This document shows positions 6,389 through 12,056 of a stretch of 26,318 nucleotides of DNA, one piece after another. Under the pieces are notes generated by a model. That model was given only the letters and a program-made list of their open reading frames with translations. It was not told the origin of the DNA and ran no database searches. The DNA is from a virus. The position numbers and the translations under genes were made by a program. Within the stretch, counting starts at the first letter, position 1. Each line of letters starts with the position of its first letter. The stretch lies in IMG/VR virus record IMGVR_UViG_3300025168_000569, positions 1 to 26,318 of that record; one strand, written 5' to 3'.

Positions 6389-7152
6389 AGAAACATTTAG
6401 TAATAGGAGATACCCAGGTTAAGCCTGGGATTTCCCTATCTTATTTAACATGGATAGGTAGGTACATTGTTGACAAACAACCAGATGTAATCGTAATGAT
6501 TGGTGACTTTGCAGACATGCCTAGCTTATCTTCCTATGATGTAGGTAAAAAATCTTTCGAAGGTAGAACATACAAAGCAGATATTAAAGCTGCTCACAAG
6601 GGCATGGAAGCATTGCTAGCACCTATGAAAGCACTTAACAAAAGACTAGCTAAAGCTAAGAAGAAGTTATACAAACCTAAGATGGTACTGACTATGGGTA
6701 ACCATGAGCAGCGTATTAACACAGCCATTGAGTATGACAGAAAGCTAGATGGTCTTATATCATTTAATGATTTACAATACAAAGAAGCAGGATGGGATGT
6801 AATTCCATTCTTAGAAGTAACTAGTATTGATGGTGTTGCATACAGTCATTACTTTGCTAGTGGTGTTATGGGTAGACCAGTAACATCAGCACGTGCTTTA
6901 CTTACTAAAAAGCATATGTCTTGTGTAGCAGGTCATCAGCAAGGACATGATATAGCGTACGGCATGAGAGCAGATGGCAAACAAATGACATCTATCATCA
7001 GTGGTAGTTGTTATTTACATGATGAGTCATACTTATCTCATCAAACTAACCAACATTGGAGAGGATTGTATATGTTACATAATGTAGAGGATGGTTCATT
7101 CGATGAATGTGCAATACCATTACATTATTTAAAAAGAAAGTATAGGAAATAG
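6385..7152 (+). CDS. Calcineurin-like metallophosphoesterase
   Basis: This is a metal-dependent phosphatase or phosphodiesterase of the calcineurin-like fold. Metal ligands visible in order are D9 in VIGDTQ, D41 in MIGDFAD, N106 with H107 in TMGNHEQR, H155 in YSHYF, and H184 in VAGHQQGH. The first motif is GDTQ rather than the usual GDxH, so Gln replaces one metal-binding His. Some phage members of the family vary here, and activity may still be retained. Length (255) is normal. It ends the first gene string: a 36-base gap holding a promoter follows. Phage homologues are common in replication modules; the substrate is unknown. Confidence 0.86.
   Translation: MKKHLVIGDTQVKPGISLSYLTWIGRYIVDKQPDVIVMIGDFADMPSLSSYDVGKKSFEGRTYKADIKAAHKGMEALLAPMKALNKRLAKAKKKLYKPKMVLTMGNHEQRINTAIEYDRKLDGLISFNDLQYKEAGWDVIPFLEVTSIDGVAYSHYFASGVMGRPVTSARALLTKKHMSCVAGHQQGHDIAYGMRADGKQMTSIISGSCYLHDESYLSHQTNQHWRGLYMLHNVEDGSFDECAIPLHYLKRKYRK
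6413..6429 (+). other. Perfect GC-rich inverted repeat near the phosphoesterase start
   Basis: CCCAGG (6413-6418), loop TTAAG, CCTGGG (6424-6429). This is a 6-bp all-matched, GC-rich stem in an AT-rich region, 28 bases inside the gene, over the codons for TQVKPG. No U-tract follows, so it is not a standard terminator. It may slow translation or protect the RNA, or simply reflect codon choice. Confidence 0.3.
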
Positions 7153-7153
7153 C

Positions 7154-7182
7154 TTGACTTTCTCTGTAATATATGCTATAAT
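7154..7182 (+). promoter_or_regulatory. Strong sigma70-type promoter, probably giving a leaderless mRNA
   Basis: TTGACT (7154-7159), exactly 17 bases, then a perfect TATAAT (7177-7182) preceded by TGC, an extended -10. It lies in the only real gap of the early arm (7153-7188). With the usual six-base discriminator the +1 is 7189, which is the A of the next ATG. The match to the bacterial consensus suggests host RNA polymerase reads this unit. Confidence 0.77.
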
Positions 7183-7188
7183 ATTAAT

Positions 7189-7428
7189 ATGAAGACAAGT
7201 ACAATAAGAGCTAACGTAGCTAGACAAAAACAAATAGGTGGTAATCATTATACTAATTATAAAATACAACCTATAGAGTTTATAACAAGTAATAACATTG
7301 GTTTCATTGAAGGTAATGTAATCAAGTATGTTACAAGGTTTAGAGAAAAGAATGGTATAGAAGATATAAATAAAGCTATACATTACCTAGAACTTCTAAA
7401 AGAAATGTATTATAATGGAAAAACTTAA
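7189..7428 (+). CDS. DUF3310 family protein, 79 aa
   Basis: The core QIGGNHYTNYKIQPIEF, then EGNVIKYVTRF, then GIEDINKAIHYLELL is characteristic of DUF3310, a small phage family. It is often annotated near nucleotide metabolism genes and linked by some to the T7 gp1.7 nucleotide kinase group; that link is not certain. The first 15 residues are basic. No Shine-Dalgarno box precedes the ATG, and there is no other start before the conserved core. The promoter at 7154-7182 would place +1 on this ATG, so the message is probably leaderless. It heads the transcription unit leading to the ribonucleotide reductase. Confidence 0.87.
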   Translation: MKTSTIRANVARQKQIGGNHYTNYKIQPIEFITSNNIGFIEGNVIKYVTRFREKNGIEDINKAIHYLELLKEMYYNGKT

Positions 7429-7561
7429 AACAAAAAGAGTTTGCAATAAATGCAAAGAACCTGCTAAAATCTGGGATAAAGGTCAGTGGTGGTGTTCTAT
7501 TGATAGTAGCATGGGTAATTGGAACATGCGTGGTTATTGCAGCAAGGAGAAAAAGAAATGA
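7415..7561 (+). CDS. Small four-cysteine zinc-binding protein, 48 aa
   Basis: The ATG at 7415 lies inside the DUF3310 gene (14-base overlap), and the stop overlaps the next start as ATGA. The product has VCNKC at residues 9-13, then single cysteines at 27 (WWCS) and 42 (GYCS), giving four possible zinc ligands, plus several Trp residues and a lysine-rich end (SKEKKK). It is the second tiny Cys-ribbon protein in this arm, after 193-369, but the sequences differ. Function unknown. Confidence 0.68.
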   Translation: MEKLKTKRVCNKCKEPAKIWDKGQWWCSIDSSMGNWNMRGYCSKEKKK

Positions 7562-7941
7562 GAAACTTACTTACAACAACTATAGGTCATTTAATTATAG
7601 TAGTTATTCTTATTGGTTTATATGCATTACTAGGAAGTTTGTTTACAAAAGCTGAAGCAGGAGACAAAGTAGGTGTTGGTGATTTTGTTATGGCAGTCAG
7701 TTATACAGAGTCATACAATGATTTACAATATGTAGCTAACTTCGTTAACTGTGATATGGCAATGGAATATTACAATAATAATTGTGCATCACAAGGTGCG
7801 ATGATTATGATGTGTCAATTAGAACAGTATCTCTATATGCCTATTGGTCATGATAGTGATTCATCATTTGACTTTGAACCTACTGACAGACAATCATGTG
7901 GATTTGTCGGTGTACAACAACCTAAACTATACAAGGATTAA
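7558..7941 (+). CDS. Predicted secreted or membrane-anchored protein, 127 aa
   Basis: The ATG at 7558 has an AAGGAG box at 7544-7549 with eight bases of spacing, so longer in-frame starts upstream are rejected. Residues 9-28 (IGHLIIVVILIGLYALLGSL) are strongly hydrophobic, and KAEA followed by GD (about 31-35) is a good signal peptidase site. The rest is soluble, with four cysteines (VNCDM, NNCAS, MMCQL, QSCGF), which suits disulphides in the periplasm. It is unusual among replication genes. Family not recognised; an envelope or exclusion role would fit, but this is inference. Confidence 0.74.
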   Translation: MRNLLTTTIGHLIIVVILIGLYALLGSLFTKAEAGDKVGVGDFVMAVSYTESYNDLQYVANFVNCDMAMEYYNNNCASQGAMIMMCQLEQYLYMPIGHDSDSSFDFEPTDRQSCGFVGVQQPKLYKD

Positions 7942-7943
7942 TT

Positions 7944-8105
7944 ATGCCAGGAACTAATGGTACAAATGATTACGAAATTACTGGTGCAAAATTAAAGACT
8001 GCAGTACCAAGTGATAAGTATAAAGAAGGATGGGACAGAATCTTTGGTTCCAAACCTAATGATAAACAATTTGATAAGGTCAAAAAGACTAAGGGTCGGT
8101 CATAA
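7944..8105 (+). CDS. Small basic protein, 53 aa, unknown
   Basis: The ATG at 7944 follows an AAGGA box at 7933-7937 in the tail of the previous gene. The product is hydrophilic, Lys-rich in its second half (KEGWDRIFGSK, then KKTKGRS at the end), with no cysteines or membrane segment. It lies two bases after the preceding stop and two bases before the next start, so it fits the gene string. Function unknown. Confidence 0.67.
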   Translation: MPGTNGTNDYEITGAKLKTAVPSDKYKEGWDRIFGSKPNDKQFDKVKKTKGRS

Positions 8106-8107
8106 CT

Positions 8108-8299
8108 ATGGCACTATCATTCAAAGAAGTCTGCGAAGAATTAGCTAAGATAGACGAAACAACTCTTCTTGAGGTACTTGATATCTCATCAGAAGATATA
8201 GTTAATCACTTCCAAGACAAAATCGAGGATAATCTCGAAGAACTATCTAATGATTTAGATGAACATTCTAAACAATTAGACATATTTAACGAAGAATAA
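8108..8299 (+). CDS. Small acidic helical protein, 63 aa, unknown
   Basis: The product is strongly acidic (many Asp and Glu) and almost entirely helical in appearance (FKEVCEELAKIDETTLLEVL and DNLEELSNDLDEHSKQLD). A short coiled coil is possible. It ends twelve bases before the ribonucleotide reductase start. Its position suggests a partner or small regulator, but nothing in the sequence proves it; a DNA-mimic role could also be imagined from the charge. Confidence 0.68.
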   Translation: MALSFKEVCEELAKIDETTLLEVLDISSEDIVNHFQDKIEDNLEELSNDLDEHSKQLDIFNEE

Positions 8300-8311
8300 C
8301 AGGAGATAGCA

Positions 8312-10174
8312 TTGGATATTTACCAATCGGTAATAGCATCAAGTAGATACGCACGTTTTATACCTGAACTTAAAAGAAGAGAAACATGGGAAGAAACAGT
8401 AGACAGAATGGTTAGATACCTTAAGTCTAAAAACAAAGGGTTAGACAAAGAGTTTAAAGAGATACGTGAAGCAGTACTTAATTTAGAGATTATGCCTTCT
8501 ATGAGGCTTATGATGTCAGCAGGAGATGCATGTGAAAGAGACAACATTGCTGCTTACAATTGCTCTTATTTGGCTATTAATAATAAACGAGCTTTTAGTG
8601 AAGCATTATACATTTTAATGAACGGAACAGGAGTAGGATTTAGTTGTGAGAGACAAGAGATTAGTAAACTACCTAGCATACCAGAGGTACTTAGTAACAC
8701 TGATGATACTATTGTTGTTGGTGACAGTAAGCTTGGCTGGGCGAAGTCGTTTAAGAAACTATTATCTAGTCTATGGGAAGGAGATATACCCAAGATTGAC
8801 TACTCTAATGTTAGACCAGCAGGTGCTAGGCTAAAGACATTTGGTGGTAGAGCTAGTGGTCCAGAGCCATTAAAAAGGTTGTTTGATTTCGTAATAGAGT
8901 CATTCAAACATGCTCAAGGTCGTAAACTAACCTCGTTAGAGGTCCATGATATTATTTGTATGGTAGGAGAAATTGTGGTCGTTGGTGGTGTTAGACGTTC
9001 TGCCCTTATCTCACTATCTAATCTTACAGATAAACGCATGAGAGAGGCTAAAATGGGTGCCTGGTACAATGATTTTGCATACCGTGGGTTAGCTAATAAC
9101 TCAGTTGCTTATACAGAAAAACCTGATATGGAAACATTCATGGATGAATGGGTATCTTTAGTTAAGTCTAAGTCAGGAGAACGTGGTATATTCAATAGAG
9201 TTGCTGCGCAGAAACAAGCTGCTAAATGGAAAAGACGTGATGAAACAATGAGTTACGGAACTAATCCTTGCAGCGAGATTATACTACGTGATAAACAGTT
9301 CTGTAACTTAACAGAAGTAGTTGTAAGAAATGGAGATACTAATGATAGTCTACTTAACAAAGTACGACTAGCTACAATACTTGGTACATTACAATCTAAT
9401 CTAACTAACTTTCAGTTCTTATCTCATGACTGGAGTAAGAATACAATAGAAGAAAGATTACTTGGTGTATCACTAACAGGTATTATGGATGCTAAAATAA
9501 CATCTAATCCTGACCCTAAATTTTTAGAGGAGATGAGAGACCATGCTAGAAGAACCAATCACAAATACGCAGACAAACTTGACATACCAAGAAGCACAAG
9601 TATTACGTGTGTTAAACCTTCTGGGACTGTTTCTCAGCTCGTTGATAGTGCTAGCGGTATACATGCTCGTCATGCTGAGCACTACATAAGAACTATCCGT
9701 ATGGATAAGAAAGACCCTATCTATGAGTTTCTTAAAGGTCAGGGTGTAACAGTAGAAGATGAGCAATATAGACCTGACTCAACTGCAGTGTTTAGTTTCC
9801 CAATGAAAGCTCCTAAAGGTGCTGTTACTCGTAATGATATGACAGCTATAGAGCAGATGGAAAACTGGTTAGTATACCAACGTCATTGGTGTGAACATAA
9901 GCCATCAGTAACTATCAGTGTAAAAGATGATGAGTGGATGGATGTAGGTGCATGGGTATGGAAATACTTTGATGAAATATCAGGTATATCTTTCTTACCA
10001 CATAGTGACCATACATACGTACAAGCACCATATCAAGATGCAACTAAAGAAGAATACAATGCATTACTTAAAGAAACACCTAAACATATAGACTGGACTT
10101 CATTTATTGAAGAAGATGATAATACTGAAGGTAGTCAGACATTAGCGTGTACTGGAGGTTCTTGTGAGATTTAG
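8312..10174 (+). CDS. nrdJ: Cobalamin-dependent (class II) ribonucleotide reductase, monomeric type
   Basis: This reduces ribonucleotides to deoxyribonucleotides for phage DNA, using adenosylcobalamin to make the thiyl radical. The residues match the Lactobacillus leichmannii enzyme: C84 (AAYNCSY), then N318, C320 and E322 in TNPCSEI, and C331. The 11-residue spacing from C320 to C331 equals that of C408 to C419. The C-terminal redox pair is C613 and C618 in LACTGGSCEI. Length 620 is shorter than about 739 in the bacterial form. The start is TTG at 8312 with AGGAG at 8301-8305; the next in-frame Met is residue 33. It is the largest gene of the middle arm. A host able to supply cobalamin is implied. 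Confidence 0.95.
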   Translation: MDIYQSVIASSRYARFIPELKRRETWEETVDRMVRYLKSKNKGLDKEFKEIREAVLNLEIMPSMRLMMSAGDACERDNIAAYNCSYLAINNKRAFSEALYILMNGTGVGFSCERQEISKLPSIPEVLSNTDDTIVVGDSKLGWAKSFKKLLSSLWEGDIPKIDYSNVRPAGARLKTFGGRASGPEPLKRLFDFVIESFKHAQGRKLTSLEVHDIICMVGEIVVVGGVRRSALISLSNLTDKRMREAKMGAWYNDFAYRGLANNSVAYTEKPDMETFMDEWVSLVKSKSGERGIFNRVAAQKQAAKWKRRDETMSYGTNPCSEIILRDKQFCNLTEVVVRNGDTNDSLLNKVRLATILGTLQSNLTNFQFLSHDWSKNTIEERLLGVSLTGIMDAKITSNPDPKFLEEMRDHARRTNHKYADKLDIPRSTSITCVKPSGTVSQLVDSASGIHARHAEHYIRTIRMDKKDPIYEFLKGQGVTVEDEQYRPDSTAVFSFPMKAPKGAVTRNDMTAIEQMENWLVYQRHWCEHKPSVTISVKDDEWMDVGAWVWKYFDEISGISFLPHSDHTYVQAPYQDATKEEYNALLKETPKHIDWTSFIEEDDNTEGSQTLACTGGSCEI

Positions 10175-10304
10175 TTATTATCCTATACTCGGAGTCCATG
10201 TTGGCTTCGAGTTTACTGATGCAGTAATAGATGATGTACCAGTAAGTTATTTACTAATTGATTTGTTTATTATAAGAATACAATGTGCGTGGTATCCACA
10301 ATGA
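10164..10304 (+). CDS. Small hydrophobic protein, 46 aa, GTG start
   Basis: The GTG at 10164 has a strong GGAGG box at 10154-10158 inside the end of the reductase gene. The stop overlaps the next ATG as ATGA (10301-10304). Both junctions resemble others in this phage. The product contains SYYPILGVHVGFEF and a hydrophobic tail YLLIDLFIIRIQCAWYPQ, a pattern I associate with small conserved proteins of marine phages, though without a known role. Not certain to be expressed. Confidence 0.6.
   Translation: MRFSYYPILGVHVGFEFTDAVIDDVPVSYLLIDLFIIRIQCAWYPQ
10187..10212 (+). terminator. Hairpin 12 bases after the reductase stop, possible attenuator
   Basis: ACTCGGAG (10187-10194) pairs with CTTCGAGT (10205-10212) over eight positions with one G-U pair and a 10-base loop, followed by TTTACTG. 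The missing long U-tract makes a true terminator doubtful. It lies within the 46-residue ORF, so it may reduce but not end downstream transcription. Confidence 0.3.
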
Positions 10305-10669
10305 AGTTAGCTATCATAGGGAGTAGAAGTATTGAAGATGATGCCTGGACTCTTAAAACCGTGGATAAGGCAGTAAAAGAACTTAATCCTAAATGCATAC
10401 TAATGGGTGCTGCTAGAGGTCCAGACAATGCAGTAAGTCATTATGCAGAGTCTCATAATATAGATTTAATAAGGTTCTTACCTTATCATCTATTAGACCC
10501 TGTGGCTAACTTTGATAGTAAGCACTTCTTTATTCGTACTAAACAGATTATAAACAATGCTGACCATGTATTAGCCCTTTGGGATACTAAAAGTCATGGT
10601 ACACAGTATGCGATTAGATATGCTCAAAAGCTAGAGATACCTGTTAATGTTGTGAAATTTGTCTGGTAA
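10301..10669 (+). CDS. SLOG-family nucleotide-binding protein (DUF2493/YspA-like)
   Basis: The product opens with MKLAIIGSRSIED, carries LMGAARGPDNAVSHYA, and has a final strand HVLALWDTKSHGT. The GSR motif and the G-A-x-G-x-D pattern are typical of SLOG-superfamily Rossmann-like folds that bind nucleotide ligands. In bacteria and phages such domains can sense or cleave modified nucleotides; the exact activity here is unknown. ATG 10301 overlaps the previous stop as ATGA; an in-frame ATG at 10283 lacks a good Shine-Dalgarno. It is the last + strand gene; the converging late arm overlaps its 3' end. Length is 122 residues. Confidence 0.77.
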   Translation: MKLAIIGSRSIEDDAWTLKTVDKAVKELNPKCILMGAARGPDNAVSHYAESHNIDLIRFLPYHLLDPVANFDSKHFFIRTKQIINNADHVLALWDTKSHGTQYAIRYAQKLEIPVNVVKFVW

Positions 10670-10811
10670 CTCTACAATCTTCATAAATAGTTACCATTTC
10701 TGTAACTTCATATTTAGATTTACCTAATTTGAGAGGGTCAACATAGTCCCCTCCAACTACTGCCATACATATAGCAACAACGTGTAATATTACTGATTTA
10801 CTCGTTTCCAT
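10644..10811 (-). CDS. Possible small secreted protein at the end of the late arm, 55 aa
   Basis: On the minus strand, ATG at 10811-10809 follows directly on the stop of the previous gene (TAAATG). The frame runs 55 residues and overlaps the 3' end of the converging SLOG gene by 26 bases. A hydrophobic N-terminal stretch (VILHVVAICMAVVGG) could be a signal or membrane segment, followed by DYVDPLKLGKSKYEVTEM and a Cys. There is no Shine-Dalgarno box. The ordered, non-random look and the junction support it. The region of about 140 bases would otherwise be empty. Confidence 0.45.
   Translation of the reverse strand: METSKSVILHVVAICMAVVGGDYVDPLKLGKSKYEVTEMVTIYEDCRVTRQISQH
10665..10695 (+). terminator. 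Weak hairpin at the junction of the two arms
   Basis: GGTAACT (10665-10671) and AGTTACC (10689-10695) can pair over seven bases with a 17-base loop, just at the SLOG gene stop. The following ATTTCTG is only weakly U-rich. The position between converging arms is where a terminator is expected, but the fold itself is modest. Confidence 0.25.
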
Positions 10812-12056
10812 TTAAAAAGAAACACCCTTAGCTCCAGGTAGTTTCCAAAGAGTATTCATATTTCTTTCAATAGACTCTTTATTTTTACCACCAACATCAG
10901 TATGATGTAACTTACTATATATTTCTCGTTTTATTCTTGTTTCTTCATCTTTAGTTTTAGCTTTAAAAAACTTAATCCATAGTTGGTCACTACCTTTTTT
11001 TTCCATAAGGTCACCTATAACTAATAACTTTTGTTGTTCATAAGATAAACTCATTACATCACCAGTTTTATATACTCTATCCATCCAATCTATTTTTCTA
11101 TTTCCAAAATACTTTTTAGTTCTTTTAATAGCAGTTTGTAATGCTGATTGACCTTTAGAAGTATCTGTTAAAAATTGAAAATAACCTTTAGCTGAAGATT
11201 CACCAGTAGAATTAGCTACATTTCTATTTCTACTTTCTATATAAGCAAGTTCTTCCATAAATGTATCTAATCTTCTTCTAGCACCTTGTTCATCATCATT
11301 ATCATAAGGTATTGTACTTAAACTAATAGGTTGTCCTCTAACATTATCTGGGTCTTTTTGTCCTAATCGTTTTAAATGAGAAGTAACTAAATAATTTTCA
11401 GCTATACTATTGTTTTGGTTATAATATCTATCTTGAATAACTTCTGCTAAAGCCTCTGTAGCTATAGGAGTTTCAGTTTTACTATAATCAGCTTCTTTGT
11501 AAAAATATTCACTTGTTCCATCTTTAATAACTGCAGCATCATAATGAGCTTTGTGTTGTACTTCATGTAAAACAACAGATAATAAATCTTCTTTATTTTT
11601 TATTCTGTCTGCATGAATAATTATTTTTTCTAAACTACCATCAACAGAATAATCAAAGGCAGCTCTTGCATTAGTATAGCGTCCTTCTGGGTCCATAGTA
11701 GGTAATACTTCTATTCTTACATTAGCTAATTCAGGAGTATGTTTATACAATTTATCATGTTTCATTATATCACTAAGTACCCCTACTTTTTTAGATGACT
11801 TATCTTGTTTTCTAAAATCAGAATCTAATATGAATTTAGTACCATCATTATCTATAATAGATGCTTCTTTATCATCTATTTCTGTAAAAAACTTTTCTTT
11901 TCCAGTTTTATCAGTCCAAATACCTAAACCTGATTTAGGGTCTCCAGGTTTACCTTCTACTAATAAAGCTACATCAATTTTTTCATCAGTAAATACAGAA
12001 TAATTATCTTCCCAAGAAGTTTCTACTTTTTTATAATTATTTTCCCAATTTTCCAT
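10812..12056 (-). CDS. Virion protein joining an HExxH metallopeptidase-like domain and a lytic transglycosylase
   Basis: The middle of this 414-residue protein has SVVLHEVQHKAHY, with the zinc motif H164, E165, H168; a Glu at 201 or 205 (TEALAEV) could be the third ligand, as in gluzincins. The C-terminal third has AYIESRNRNV with catalytic-type E274, followed by ESSAKGYFQF, the pattern of SLT lytic transglycosylases that cut the glycan strands of peptidoglycan. In T7 the transglycosylase sits at the N-terminus of gp16; here it is in a separate protein after the gp15-like gene. It probably opens the cell wall during DNA ejection. Zinc-peptidase activity is inferred only from the motif. TAATG overlap with the upstream gene. 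Confidence 0.82.
   Translation of the reverse strand: MENWENNYKKVETSWEDNYSVFTDEKIDVALLVEGKPGDPKSGLGIWTDKTGKEKFFTEIDDKEASIIDNDGTKFILDSDFRKQDKSSKKVGVLSDIMKHDKLYKHTPELANVRIEVLPTMDPEGRYTNARAAFDYSVDGSLEKIIIHADRIKNKEDLLSVVLHEVQHKAHYDAAVIKDGTSEYFYKEADYSKTETPIATEALAEVIQDRYYNQNNSIAENYLVTSHLKRLGQKDPDNVRGQPISLSTIPYDNDDEQGARRRLDTFMEELAYIESRNRNVANSTGESSAKGYFQFLTDTSKGQSALQTAIKRTKKYFGNRKIDWMDRVYKTGDVMSLSYEQQKLLVIGDLMEKKGSDQLWIKFFKAKTKDEETRIKREIYSKLHHTDVGGKNKESIERNMNTLWKLPGAKGVSF

Noticed and set aside
9579-9606. TTGACA - 16 bases - TATTAC inside the reductase gene as a promoter
   Set aside because: Short spacer, poor -10, and inside a conserved coding segment; likely chance.
10733-10753. GAGGG/CCCTC inverted repeat between the arms as a bidirectional terminator
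   Set aside because: Only five pairs with an 11-base loop and no U-tract on either strand.
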